Under the pieces are notes generated by a model that worked only from the letters and a program-made list of their open reading frames with translations, did no database searches and was not told the DNA's origin. From Stenotrophomonas sp. ZAC14D1_NAIMI4_1 (GTDB lineage Bacteria; Pseudomonadota; Gammaproteobacteria; Xanthomonadales; Xanthomonadaceae), in contig NZ_CP026001.1 of assembly GCF_003086775.1 (NCBI RefSeq), forward strand, positions 4,554,125 through 4,618,124: DNA of 64,000 nucleotides. The letters run 5' to 3'. Position numbers and translations under genes: made by a program. Shown here one piece after another: positions 16,002 to 24,767 of this stretch; position 1 is the first letter of the stretch, and each line of letters opens with the position of its first letter.

Positions 16002-18674
16002 TCAGAACCGGTAGGTAAGGCTGGCCTTGTACGAGCGACCGAACACCACGTTGGTGCGCAGGCCCTCGTCGTAGCCGTCGAAGGTGCGCTGCTCGCTGTC
16101 CAGCAGGTTGTTGGCTTCCACCTTCAGCGACAGGCGGTCGCTGAAATCGTAGCTCATCGACGCCGACAGATCCTTGTAGGTGTCGTTGAAGATGCCGGTA
16201 GCCGCGCTGGACAGGCCGACCAGGTATTCATCGCGCCAGTTGTAGGCCACGCGGATGCCGAACGGGCCGTTCTCGTAATAACCGATCAGGTTGGCATTGT
16301 TCTTCGACAGCCCCGGGAAGGTCATCGCATTGCCGTTGACGTCGGTGATCGGGGTTTCCGAGTCGATCCAGGTGTAGGTGGCGACCACGCCGAAGCCATC
16401 GAGCATGCCGCTGAACGGTACCTGCGCCAGCAGCTCGACGCCCTTCACCTTGGCCTTGTCGCCGTTGATCTTGCGCAGCACCAGGTAGTTGATGTTGTTG
16501 TAGGTTTCCGCGCTCTGCCGCTGCACGATGAAGGTCGACACATCCTTGTAGAACAGGCCGGCCGAGAGCAGGCCCTGGCCGCCGTAGTACCACTCCAGCG
16601 ACAGGTCGTACTGGGTGGCCTTGAACGGATCCAGGTCCGGTGCACCGCCGGTGCCGGTGCCCGGCGAGGTCTGCACGCCGTTGCCATCGAACACGGCGTT
16701 GTTGTTGAGCGTCACGCCGTTGTTGAGGTCTTCGGTGTTGGGGAACGCTACCACCTTGGCCGCGCCACCACGCAGCACCAGGCTGTCGGTGATCTGCAGC
16801 TTGGCCACCGCCGAGGGCAGGACTTCGCGGTCGTCACGGTCGAAGGTGGACGGGGTGAGCGTGCCGTTGCCGCTGATCAGGTTGCCGCGCGAGGTCATGT
16901 CACGACCGACGAAGCGCACGCCGACATTGCCGCCCAGCGCCATGCCGGCCACGTCGGTATCCCAGTTGAGCTTGGCGTAGGCCTCGAGGAAATCCTCGTC
17001 CACGCGGAAGGTTGCCGCGTAGGCCAGTGCGTTGTTGCGCGGGTCCAGGCACTGCGCGTTCTGCGAGATCTGCGGCACGGTGGTGAAGCTTTCACAGCCA
17101 CCGAAGGTGCTGCGGAACGCGCCGAGGTAGTCGCGCGGCAGGCCGTTGAATTCACCGGGCAGGAAATCGTTGTTGCTGTAGACGCGGATGTACGGCGCCA
17201 TCAGCGTGACCGGGATGCCACCGGCCGGGCGGATGTCCGCACGCAGCGGATCCTGCAGGCTCTCCAGGCGGCTGAAGCGGGCGCCGAAATCCAGCGAGCG
17301 CAGCGGGCCGTCATCAAAGGCCAGGCTCCAGTCGCTGCGCAGCGCGCGCGAGTCGGTCCTGGCCCGCCAGTAGTTGTCGAACATGATGGTCATGCGCCAC
17401 TGCGCAGGATCGGTCACGTCCACGCCGCTGACGTTGAAGCTGCCGAAATTGCCGCTGCGGAGGTCGAAGTCGGTCACCGAGGTCAGACCGGCCATCGGCG
17501 CCAGGCGCATGTAGCGCTGGTCGTACTTGGCAGTGGAACGGCCCCAGTCCAGTTCCACCGAACCATCCAGCCGTTCGCCGACGCGGAAGCTGGCGCGCAG
17601 CGCGCTGGAGATCGTGTCCGAATTGATGTCGGCCGCTTCGGAGTTGAGCAGCACGGTGCCGGTGGAGCGGCCAGCCAGCAGGATGTCGTGCTCGGAGTAG
17701 ACCGCGTTGCTCAGGCCTGCGGATGGGTTGAAGGCAATCCAGTAGCGGTCACGCTCGGCCTTCTGCCGCGAATAGAACGTGTCCCAGGTCAGCTCCACGC
17801 CATCGCTGGGGCGCCACTGCAGCACGGTGCTGACGCCCACCTTGGTGCGGTCGTCGTCGATGTTCTGCGCGCGCATGTCGGTGCTGCCGAAGCGGGTGGT
17901 ACCCGGGCTCGCCGGGTCGGTGTAGCGGGCATAGCCGGAGAACGTATCCAGGCCCTGCTGCACCACGTTGCGGCGGCCGTAGGTGGCCGAGACCAGCGCG
18001 CCGAAGCGGCGGTCATCGCTGCGCCGCGACACCAGGCCGAAGGCATTGTGGCCCCAGGAATCGGCCATCTCGTCATAGGTGCCGGCCACGCTCACCACGT
18101 TCTGCTCGGCATCACCGGACAACGGCTGTCGGGTATGGATGTCGACGATGCCACCGAGGCCACCGCTGAGCTGGTCGGCACCGGCCAGCTTGGTCACCTC
18201 CAGCCGCGAGATCAGCTCCGACGGCACCAGCGAGAGCAGGCCGTAGGTGGAGGTGGCCAGCTGGTCCAGGCCGTTGCCGCCGCGGCCGGTGGCATCGACG
18301 ATCTGCCGCCCGTTGTAGAGCAGGACATTTTCCTTCAGGCCGCGCACCAGGATGTCACTGCCCTCGCCCATGCCGCGCTCGAGCTGCACGCCGGCCACGC
18401 GGCCCAACGACTCGGCGACGTTGGTGTCGGGCAGCTTGCCGATGTCGTCGGCGACGATCGCATCGACGATCTGCGCCGAGTCGCGTTTCAGGTCACGCGA
18501 GGCTTCCAGACTGCCGCGGATGCCAACGACGCTGACGGCATCCAGGGTCTGCGCCTGCTGCTGGCCGTCGCCTGTGGTGGTGGCCGGGGCCGTGTCCTGC
18601 GCCGATGCCAGCACGGGCATCAGCAGGCAGGCCCCCAGAGCGGTGAACAAGGTCGAACGTGGAAAACGATGCAT
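16002..18674 (-). CDS. TonB-dependent outer-membrane receptor, sugar-locus type
   Basis: This 890-residue receptor starts MHRFPRSTLFTALGACLLMP and has a signal peptide ending near ASAQD. A TonB-box-like stretch (LDAVSVVG) and a plug domain follow (SAQIVDAIVADDIGKLPD, GVQLERGMGEGSDILVRGL). The 22-strand barrel ends in YKASLTYRF with the terminal Phe. The alternative upstream ATG at 18713 would bury the signal peptide. It is the first gene of the SDR-dgoK-dgoA operon. TonB receptors often serve carbohydrate uptake in Xanthomonadaceae, so the ligand is probably a galactose-containing glycan or sugar acid; that is inference. A regulator palindrome lies 158 bp upstream. Confidence 0.93.
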   Translation of the reverse strand: MHRFPRSTLFTALGACLLMPVLASAQDTAPATTTGDGQQQAQTLDAVSVVGIRGSLEASRDLKRDSAQIVDAIVADDIGKLPDTNVAESLGRVAGVQLERGMGEGSDILVRGLKENVLLYNGRQIVDATGRGGNGLDQLATSTYGLLSLVPSELISRLEVTKLAGADQLSGGLGGIVDIHTRQPLSGDAEQNVVSVAGTYDEMADSWGHNAFGLVSRRSDDRRFGALVSATYGRRNVVQQGLDTFSGYARYTDPASPGTTRFGSTDMRAQNIDDDRTKVGVSTVLQWRPSDGVELTWDTFYSRQKAERDRYWIAFNPSAGLSNAVYSEHDILLAGRSTGTVLLNSEAADINSDTISSALRASFRVGERLDGSVELDWGRSTAKYDQRYMRLAPMAGLTSVTDFDLRSGNFGSFNVSGVDVTDPAQWRMTIMFDNYWRARTDSRALRSDWSLAFDDGPLRSLDFGARFSRLESLQDPLRADIRPAGGIPVTLMAPYIRVYSNNDFLPGEFNGLPRDYLGAFRSTFGGCESFTTVPQISQNAQCLDPRNNALAYAATFRVDEDFLEAYAKLNWDTDVAGMALGGNVGVRFVGRDMTSRGNLISGNGTLTPSTFDRDDREVLPSAVAKLQITDSLVLRGGAAKVVAFPNTEDLNNGVTLNNNAVFDGNGVQTSPGTGTGGAPDLDPFKATQYDLSLEWYYGGQGLLSAGLFYKDVSTFIVQRQSAETYNNINYLVLRKINGDKAKVKGVELLAQVPFSGMLDGFGVVATYTWIDSETPITDVNGNAMTFPGLSKNNANLIGYYENGPFGIRVAYNWRDEYLVGLSSAATGIFNDTYKDLSASMSYDFSDRLSLKVEANNLLDSEQRTFDGYDEGLRTNVVFGRSYKASLTYRF

Positions 18675-18831
18675 GGATCGGGCCCTCTCCCAAGGTTGGG
18701 ACCCAGGCGGCACCGACCGGGGCCGGCGCGGACCCTCCGTCCGCTGCCCCGCCCCACCCCGCTTGCCGAACTGCCACCTGGATCCAGCGCTTTTCCGGTC
18801 GTTGCTGCTGCACTGCGACTTGGCAGTGATG

Positions 18832-18846
18832 TAGCTAATATAGCAA
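18832..18846. promoter_or_regulatory. Candidate IclR-family operator, receptor/DapA-like intergenic region
   Basis: TAGCTA-ATA-TAGCAA differs at one base from the perfect palindrome TTGCTA-N3-TAGCAA found before the transporter gene. It lies between the divergent receptor operon and the DapA-family operon and could control both. The surroundings are AT-rich, as in promoters. Confidence 0.6.
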
Positions 18847-18969
18847 TATGTTTTGGCCGCGCACGCTGCAATGCAGCGAAGAATGACGGTTCCTTCGCGG
18901 CCCCAGCGGGAACCTCCCCTTCATGGTGTTGCTACACATGGCACACCCTTTCCACAAGGATCCGGCGCA

Positions 18970-19902
18970 ATGGCCGCTCTGCAAGGTGTCTTCCCGATTC
19001 TTCCCACGATCTTCGATGCCCAGGGCGCCGTGGACGAGACCGCGACCCAGAGGGTGTTCGAATACCTGCTGGCCGCTGGTGCCGCCGGCGTGGTGTTCCC
19101 CGGCCTGGCCAGCGAGTACGACATGCTGGACCTGGAGGAACGCCTGCACCTGACCGCCTGCATCGGCCGCTGGAACAACGGCCGCGTGCCGTTCATCGTC
19201 GGTGGCAGTGCGAAGACGCTGGACGATGCCGTGCGCCTGACCCGTGCCGGCGGCGAAGCAGGCGCAGCGGCGGCGATGGTGCTGACCCCGCACGCGCTGG
19301 CCGGTGACAACGAAGGCATGGCGGCGTTCTTCGCGCGCCTGGGCGCCGAATCCGGCGTGCCGATCATGCTGCAGAACGCACCGCCGCCGATGGGCGTGGG
19401 GCTGGGCGTGGATGCGCTGCTGGCGCTGGCCACCCAGGTGCCGGCGATCGCCTACGTCAAGGAAGAAACGATGCCGTCCGGGCATCGCATCACCGCGCTG
19501 TCCGAACGTGCTGGCGATGCCGTGCAGGCGGTGTTCGGTGGTGCGGGCGCGCGCTACGTGCTGGACGAGCTGGCTCGCGGTGCGGTGGGCACCATGCCGG
19601 CCTGCGAGATCACCGAAGTGCACGTGGCGATGCTGGCCGCGCATGCCGCCGGTGACCACGAGCGCGCGCGCGTACTGTTCGAACGCACGCTGCCGCTGCT
19701 GAGCATGCAGGCGGTGTTCCGCTGGCGACTGACCAAGGCCGTGCTGCTGCGCCGGAGCATCATCGACTGCGAACATGTACGCGCTCCGGGCCCGGCGCTG
19801 GATGCCTGGGACCGCCGCGAACTGGATACCCTGTTGTCCCGCATCGCCGACCTGCTGCCGCTGGACGTTGTACCCGGCCGCCCACAACGGACCCCTGCAT
19901 GA
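18970..19902 (+). CDS. Dihydrodipicolinate synthase (DapA/NAL) family lyase
   Basis: A 310-residue class I aldolase-superfamily protein starting MAALQGVFPILPTIFDAQGA. Seen are the substrate-binding G-x-A-S-E as GLASEYDML, a Tyr-containing NAPPPMGVGL segment where other members have NxP, and AYVKEETMPS with the Schiff-base Lys near residue 160. Such genes in sugar-acid loci encode keto-deoxy sugar-acid aldolases or dehydratases; the substrate cannot be told here. AAGGA nine bases before 18970 fixes the start. It overlaps the next gene by four bases. Confidence 0.82.
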   Translation: MAALQGVFPILPTIFDAQGAVDETATQRVFEYLLAAGAAGVVFPGLASEYDMLDLEERLHLTACIGRWNNGRVPFIVGGSAKTLDDAVRLTRAGGEAGAAAAMVLTPHALAGDNEGMAAFFARLGAESGVPIMLQNAPPPMGVGLGVDALLALATQVPAIAYVKEETMPSGHRITALSERAGDAVQAVFGGAGARYVLDELARGAVGTMPACEITEVHVAMLAAHAAGDHERARVLFERTLPLLSMQAVFRWRLTKAVLLRRSIIDCEHVRAPGPALDAWDRRELDTLLSRIADLLPLDVVPGRPQRTPA

Positions 19903-21068
19903 GCGCCGTCACCCGCGTCGAGACCTTCATCCTCACCGTGCCACGCAGCACGCCCTACCTGGGCCCGTTGGGCGCGGGCGAGCGGGTGAACACACGTGGC
20001 TACCTGGTGCGCCGGGGCAACGGCACGCTGTACCCGACCGTGGACCGCTCGGTGCTGGTACGGGTGACCACCGCCGACGGCGCCGTTGGCTGGGGTGAGA
20101 CGTACGGCATCTGCGCACCGCGCGCGACCTGCGAAATCATCAATGACCTGCTGGCACCGGAGCTGCTGGGCCGCGACCCGGAAGATGTCGAGGCGATCTG
20201 GGACGACCTGTACGGCCTGATGCGCGTGCGCGGCTGCGGCAGCGGCTTCCACACCGATGCCATCGCCGCGCTGGACATCGCGCTGTGGGACCTGCGCGCA
20301 CGCGCCGCGGACCAGCCGCTGTGGTCGCTGCTGGGAGAGCGGCGCCACGAGCGCATCGCCGGCTACGTGTCCGGCCTGCCCGCGGCCACGCTGGAGGAAA
20401 AGGTGGCCATGGCGCGCACGTTCCAGCAGCAGGGCCATACCGCCTTCAAGGTGCACGCGGTGGTCAGCCACGACGGCATTGCCGAAGAGATGGCGGCGCT
20501 TCGCCAGGCACTGGGCGCGGACGCCCAGCTGATGGTCGACCTGCACTGGAAGTTCGACCTTGAGGGTGCGCTGCAGCTGGCCCACCAGCTGCAGCCGGTG
20601 GGGCTGACCTTCATCGAGGCGCCACTGAAGCCGGAAGACGTGCCTGGACTGGTCGCGCTGGGCCAGCAGAGCCCGATTCCGGTGGCTGCAGGCGAAGAGT
20701 GGCCGACAGAATACGTGGCGAGGCCGCGCGTGGAAGGTGGAAGCCTGGCCTACGTGCAGCCGGAGATGGGCCACACCGGCATCACCCAGTTCCTGCGCAT
20801 CGCCCGCCTGGCCGCCGCCCACGGCGTGCAGGTCGCACCGCACGCCACCATCGGCGGCGGCATCTTCATGGCGGCCAGCCTGCATGCATCGGCGGTGGTC
20901 GAAGGGCTGTGGCGGCACGAGTGGCAGCACTCGATCTTCTCTCGCTCGGTGCAGATGCTGGACACCGACATGGCCTACACGCAGGACGGCTATCGGCTGC
21001 CCAGCGGCCCAGGCCTCGGCGCTACGCCCAACGCGACGTTCTGGCATCACGCCGAAGCCGTGGCCTGA
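19899..21068 (+). CDS. Mandelate racemase/enolase-superfamily sugar-acid dehydratase
   Basis: The 389-residue protein has the N-terminal capping domain (TPYLGPLGAG, GWGETYGICAPRA) and a TIM barrel with the three metal ligands: Asp in LMVDLHWKFD, Glu in FIEAPLKPED and Glu in AAGEEWPTE. A catalytic-type Lys in TAFKVHAVV and a His in VAPHATIGGG are also seen. This is the layout of acid-sugar dehydratases of the mandelate racemase group; galactonate dehydratase (the missing step between lactonase and DgoK) is the best guess. It is translationally coupled to the DapA-family gene before it. Confidence 0.85.
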   Translation: MSAVTRVETFILTVPRSTPYLGPLGAGERVNTRGYLVRRGNGTLYPTVDRSVLVRVTTADGAVGWGETYGICAPRATCEIINDLLAPELLGRDPEDVEAIWDDLYGLMRVRGCGSGFHTDAIAALDIALWDLRARAADQPLWSLLGERRHERIAGYVSGLPAATLEEKVAMARTFQQQGHTAFKVHAVVSHDGIAEEMAALRQALGADAQLMVDLHWKFDLEGALQLAHQLQPVGLTFIEAPLKPEDVPGLVALGQQSPIPVAAGEEWPTEYVARPRVEGGSLAYVQPEMGHTGITQFLRIARLAAAHGVQVAPHATIGGGIFMAASLHASAVVEGLWRHEWQHSIFSRSVQMLDTDMAYTQDGYRLPSGPGLGATPNATFWHHAEAVA

Positions 21069-21080
21069 CCCGGCTTGGCC

Positions 21081-21113
21081 TTTGTAGCGTCGAGCCATGC
21101 TCGACGCTACAAA
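21081..21113. terminator. Perfect inverted repeat between convergent genes, SMAG-derived
   Basis: TTTGTAGCGTCGAGC-CAT-GCTCGACGCTACAAA has two perfect 15-base arms. The outer AAA/TTT ends let it act as a weak bidirectional terminator for the dehydratase and transporter genes. The GTAGC ends mark it as a SMAG-family element. Confidence 0.7.
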
Positions 21114-21122
21114 GACACGTGG

Positions 21123-22421
21123 TTATGCCGCCTGCTGCCCTACCAGGGTCATCGGCGAGCGACGTGCCTGGCGCAGTGCGATCCAGGCCAGCACCACCGC
21201 GATCGGGTGCAGCACCGCCATCAGCACGAACGCGCGGTCGAAGTTGCCACCGGCCACCAGGTGCCCCACCACCTGCGCCGACACCATGCCGCCCAGCGCA
21301 CTGCCGCAGCCCACCAGCCCCGCCACCGAAGCGATGTAGCGCGACGGGAACAGGTCCACCGTCATCGTGGTCAGGTTGATCTGATAGGTGAGGTGGGCAA
21401 ACGTGACCAGGCAGGCCAGCCCCAGCAGCACGGGGATCGGCGGATGCAGGGCCACGAAGATGCCGACCGGTGCCAGGCACGCCGCGCCGATCATCGTGCG
21501 CAGGCGGGCCTGCACCGGGTCCATGCCACGCTTCACCAGGCCGCCGGAAATCAGGCCACCGCCGACGCTGCCGATGTCGGCGGCCACGTAGACGATCCAA
21601 GCCAGCGACGCGACCGCCATCAGGCTCATGCCGCGCGCATCGCCCAGGTATTTGGGGAACCAGAACAGGTAGAAGTACCAGACCGGGTCGGCCACGGCGC
21701 GCGAGGCGACCAACGCCCATACCGTGCGGTCGCGCGCCAACCGGCCCCAGACCCCTTTCATGCTCGGCGGCGTCGGTGCGGCCACGGCCTCGTCGGATGG
21801 AGACGCATCCGAAGCGCTGGCGGCCACTGCGGTCGACTGCTTGCCGGCGCCGCGCGGGTAGGCCCACCACCAACCGATCATCCACACCAGCCCGGCCAGG
21901 CCGGTGATCCAGAATGCCGCGCGCCAGCCGTAGGCGATAGCGATGCCGCCGATCAGCGGCGGTGCCAGGGTGGCGCCGATCATCGCGCCGGCGGTGTACA
22001 GGCCCAGGGCAAGGCCGCGCTGGCGCGGCGGGAACTGTTCAGACACCACCTTGGTGCCGACCGTGTAGTTGCCCGGCTCGCCCAGGCCCAGCGCGAATCG
22101 CGCCGCGCCCAGTTCCACCGCACTGCGTACGAAGCCGGTAGCGATGTTGGCCAGCGACCACCAGCCCACGAACAGCAGCAGCGCCACCCGCGCGCCCAGC
22201 CAGTCGGTGATGCGCCCGGCCATGACGTAGGCGGCGGCATAGGCGAACAGGAACACCTGCACCACCCGTGCGTACTCGATGTCGGACATGTCCAGGTCGG
22301 CCTGGATGGTCGTGGCCAGGATCGACAGCGCCTGCCGGTCCAGGTAGTTGATGACGGTGGAAAAGAACAGCAGTCCCAGCAGGACCCACCTCGTCTTGCC
22401 CGACCCGCTCACGCGCTCCAC
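21123..22421 (-). CDS. MFS transporter, anion:cation symporter (ACS) type, for a sugar acid
   Basis: A 432-residue 12-segment major facilitator. The first helix runs straight into NYLDRQALSI, a signature of ACS members such as hexuronate and galactonate carriers (ExuT, DgoT). The intracellular loop reads GRITDWLGARVALLLF. The central loop (about residues 200-235) is long and Ala/Ser/Pro-rich. Its place beside dgo-type enzymes suggests uptake of galactonate or a related hexonate. The perfect palindrome TTGCTA-TTG-TAGCAA lies 46 bp upstream of the start. Confidence 0.88.
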   Translation of the reverse strand: MERVSGSGKTRWVLLGLLFFSTVINYLDRQALSILATTIQADLDMSDIEYARVVQVFLFAYAAAYVMAGRITDWLGARVALLLFVGWWSLANIATGFVRSAVELGAARFALGLGEPGNYTVGTKVVSEQFPPRQRGLALGLYTAGAMIGATLAPPLIGGIAIAYGWRAAFWITGLAGLVWMIGWWWAYPRGAGKQSTAVAASASDASPSDEAVAAPTPPSMKGVWGRLARDRTVWALVASRAVADPVWYFYLFWFPKYLGDARGMSLMAVASLAWIVYVAADIGSVGGGLISGGLVKRGMDPVQARLRTMIGAACLAPVGIFVALHPPIPVLLGLACLVTFAHLTYQINLTTMTVDLFPSRYIASVAGLVGCGSALGGMVSAQVVGHLVAGGNFDRAFVLMAVLHPIAVVLAWIALRQARRSPMTLVGQQAA

Positions 22422-22466
22422 CGCTTGGCCATCGACGACACCTCCCCATCGGAAGGCTGCAACGTA

Positions 22467-22481
22467 TTGCTATTGTAGCAA
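22467..22481. promoter_or_regulatory. Candidate IclR-family operator before the MFS gene
   Basis: TTGCTA-TTG-TAGCAA is a perfect 6+6 palindrome 46 bp upstream of the transporter start and just after the iclR stop. A one-mismatch copy lies at 18832-18846 and a half site at 23276-23284. Confidence 0.7.
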
Positions 22482-22519
22482 CAGGTCAAGTCGCACTGCG
22501 GCAGCCCTGTCGCGGTGCC

Positions 22520-23239
22520 TCAGCCGATCTCCGCCGCCGCCGTGCGCAGGGCCGCCACCAGTTCCGCAGTGGCCGATTCGGGAATCCAGCCGGACGTGGC
22601 GATGCCGGCGTGGACCGGGTCGCCCATGGCGATGGCGACGATGTGGTGGTCACGTTCGTCAGCGACGTGCACCCGGGCATGGCCCTGCGCACGGGTCACT
22701 GCCAGCGTCGCCAGCAGCTGCTCGATGCCCTCGGGAAACATCGGGATCGGCTTGTCCTGGTAGATCTCGCGCACTTCGTCATCGCTCAGCTGCGCCAGCA
22801 GCACGATGCCGATGCCGCTGGTGGTGGCCGGCAGCAGGCCGATGCGGCCCAGGCCCCGTGCCGCCTCGATGCCCGGCGGCGCATGGAACAGGTAGCTGAC
22901 GCTGTCGTTCCACAGCACGCCCAGTGCCACGGTGTGGCCGAAGCGGCGCAGGCTTTCCAGCACCGGCAGCGCGCGACGGATCAGACCGGAAGCGAACAGG
23001 CTCTGCGCGGCCAGCACGTGCATGCCCGGGCCGGCGGTGTACTTGCGGTCGGCGGTCTGCCGTGCGATGCCCAGATAGGCCAGGGTCTTGAGCAGGCGGT
23101 TGACCCGCGTCGGGTTGGCGTCGAGCTGGCGGGCCAGTTCACGGCAGCCTACCGGCTCGGGCGACGACGCCAGTGCCTGAAGGGTGGCGATGCCGTCGAT
23201 CAGGCTCTGGTTGGGCTGGGCATTGGGCTTGGTTCGCAT
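22520..23239 (-). CDS. IclR-family transcriptional regulator of the sugar-acid locus
   Basis: The 239-residue product has an N-terminal winged HTH (SLIDGIATLQALASSPEPVG, then CRELARQLDANPTRVNRLLK) and the IclR effector domain (VLESLRRFGHTVALGVLWND, LLPATTSGIGIVLLA, IAMGDPVHAG). IclR proteins bind short palindromes and respond to small carboxylates or sugar acids. Start MRTKPNAQPNQSL at 23239 is chosen over an open extension to 23287, which would run over the putative operator half site. It lies upstream of the MFS gene on the same strand. Confidence 0.9.
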   Translation of the reverse strand: MRTKPNAQPNQSLIDGIATLQALASSPEPVGCRELARQLDANPTRVNRLLKTLAYLGIARQTADRKYTAGPGMHVLAAQSLFASGLIRRALPVLESLRRFGHTVALGVLWNDSVSYLFHAPPGIEAARGLGRIGLLPATTSGIGIVLLAQLSDDEVREIYQDKPIPMFPEGIEQLLATLAVTRAQGHARVHVADERDHHIVAIAMGDPVHAGIATSGWIPESATAELVAALRTAAAEIG

Positions 23240-23275
23240 GCTGGAAGCGTACTGGCCGGGCCCGTGCAATGCCAC

Positions 23276-23284
23276 CAATAGCAA
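23276..23284. promoter_or_regulatory. Operator half-site upstream of the iclR gene
   Basis: The minus strand reads TTGCTATTG, identical to the left arm and spacer of the operator at 22467. The right arm is not conserved. It is 37 bp upstream of the regulator start, consistent with weak autoregulation. Confidence 0.4.
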
Positions 23285-23354
23285 CACGCGGGTGCATTCG
23301 CGCGGCCTTCTGCGACCTGCGGCGATACTGACAGCCCCACCCTCGAAGCCCCCG

Positions 23355-24593
23355 ATGCGACTGCTGGCCCTGACCTATGGAACCGAAGGCGACACGCGCC
23401 CCCTGGTGATGCTGTGCCATGGGCTGCGCCAGGCCGGCCACGAGGTGCTGCTGCTGGCCGAGCAGGGCACGCTGGGCAGCGCGCGCGAACTGGGCGTGCC
23501 GCACGCGGCGCTGGAAGGCGACATCCACGACGAAGTGGTCGCGCTGGTAGCGCGCGGCAACAACCTGGCCGCCGCCTCGCGCGGCCTGGCGCGGATGGCC
23601 GGCCGCCACGTGCCGGCCTGGATGGCGCAGGCCGATGCGGTTGCCGCCGGCTGCGATGCCGTGCTGACCGGTGGGCTGGCCGCGCTGGTGGGCCTGAGCG
23701 TGGCCGAGCGGCACGGCCTGCCGGCCATCGGCACCGGGATGATCCCGCTCACCCCGACGCGCGCCTTCGCCTCCCCCTTCCTGCCACCGATGCCGCTGCC
23801 GGGCGTGCTGCGCCGGGCCAGCTACGGGCTGGTCAACCAGGCGGTATGGCGCACCTTCCGCAGGCCGATCAACGCCGCGCGCGCCGGCCTGGGGCAACCG
23901 CCCCGCCGCACGCTCTGGTCCGGGCTGCCGATGCTGTACGGCATCTCCCCGCAGCTGCTGCCGCCGCCTGCCGACTGGCCGGCCGACCATGTGGTGTGCG
24001 GGCAGTGGCGGATGCCGGAACAACCGTGGTCGCCGCCCGCCGACCTGCAGGCCTTCCTCGATGCCGGGCCCGCGCCGGTCTATCTCGGCTTCGGCAGCAT
24101 GACCGGCTTCGACCGCGAACGCGTGCTGCCAGCCCTGCTGCAGGCGCTGGCGCGGCGCCGCGTGCTGCTGTTCCCGGGCTGGGCCGGACTGCCCTCAAGT
24201 GCATTGCCAGCGGACGTGTTCGTGCTCGGCCCGACGCCGCATGAAGCACTGTTCCCACGCTGCGCGCTGGCCATCCACCATGGCGGCAGCGGCACCACCC
24301 ATTCGGCGTGCCGCGCCGGTATTCCTTCGCTGGTGATGCCGTTCGCGGCCGATCAGTTCTTCTGGGCGCGGCGCCTGCAGACGCTGGGTGTGGCGCCGGC
24401 GCCGCTGTCACCGAAACGGTTGGATGCGGCCTCGCTTGCGGCGGCGATTGCGTTCGCCGAGGACGGCACTACGCGTGCACGTGCGGCGGCACTGGGCGCG
24501 GCGATGGCCAGCGAGGATGGAGTGGGCACTGCAGTCGCCGCGATTGACGGAATTCAACCTTACCGCCCGACTGACGTTGCTGTAGAACGTTGA
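23355..24593 (+). CDS. UGT-like glycosyltransferase (GT1/GT28 type)
   Basis: The 412-residue product has the two-domain GT-B fold of nucleotide-sugar glycosyltransferases. The N-terminal acceptor domain begins MRLLALTYGTEGDTRPLVML; the C-terminal donor domain shows PVYLGFGSMTGFD and the UGT signature region AIHHGGSGTTHSACRAGIPS (about residues 297-316). Bacterial relatives glycosylate sterols, antibiotics or carotenoids. The acceptor here is unknown and no biosynthetic cluster adjoins it. The start at 23355 matches the family; upstream in-frame codons overlap the iclR promoter. It has no close operon partner. Confidence 0.88.
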   Translation: MRLLALTYGTEGDTRPLVMLCHGLRQAGHEVLLLAEQGTLGSARELGVPHAALEGDIHDEVVALVARGNNLAAASRGLARMAGRHVPAWMAQADAVAAGCDAVLTGGLAALVGLSVAERHGLPAIGTGMIPLTPTRAFASPFLPPMPLPGVLRRASYGLVNQAVWRTFRRPINAARAGLGQPPRRTLWSGLPMLYGISPQLLPPPADWPADHVVCGQWRMPEQPWSPPADLQAFLDAGPAPVYLGFGSMTGFDRERVLPALLQALARRRVLLFPGWAGLPSSALPADVFVLGPTPHEALFPRCALAIHHGGSGTTHSACRAGIPSLVMPFAADQFFWARRLQTLGVAPAPLSPKRLDAASLAAAIAFAEDGTTRARAAALGAAMASEDGVGTAVAAIDGIQPYRPTDVAVER

Positions 24594-24669
24594 ACAGGCT
24601 TTGCCAGACCCCTTGCCCAGCCCATGAAATTCCAGGGTGAGCACAACACACGGACGTTTGGCCAACAAT

Positions 24670-24732
24670 AAAAAACCCCGGACCCATCACTCACGAGAAG
24701 CATGTGAGGAGAGGAGTTAGCCGGGGTACGCG
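24670..24732 (-). ncRNA. Candidate structured small RNA next to the Abi gene
   Basis: Read on the minus strand the segment folds as an outer stem CCCCGG (24721-24726) with CCGGGG (24676-24681), enclosing a CTCAC/GTGAG hairpin (24690-24708). It is followed at once by six T, the form of an intrinsic terminator. A sigma-70-like promoter precedes it at 24739-24767, giving an RNA of about 63 nt. Structured RNAs linked to abiF-type genes are known (the abiF RNA motif); whether this is that family needs a covariance search. The opposite strand would also fold and could act as an abi leader. No expression data. Confidence 0.55.
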
Positions 24733-24738
24733 CTGGCG

Positions 24739-24767
24739 ATGCTAGGGGAAGATCACATCATGTTCAA
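24739..24767 (-). promoter_or_regulatory. Candidate sigma-70 promoter of the small RNA, overlapping the abi start
   Basis: On the minus strand TTGAAC and TAGCAT are separated by exactly 17 bases. Each matches four of six consensus positions. The promoter overlaps the ribosome site and first codons of the abi gene on the other strand, so the two transcription units may interfere. Confidence 0.4.

Noticed and set aside
15789..19307. A second 1172-codon open frame on the plus strand
   Set aside because: It spans the antisense of the SDR and TonB receptor genes and runs in another frame into the DapA-family gene. No known domain or ribosome site.
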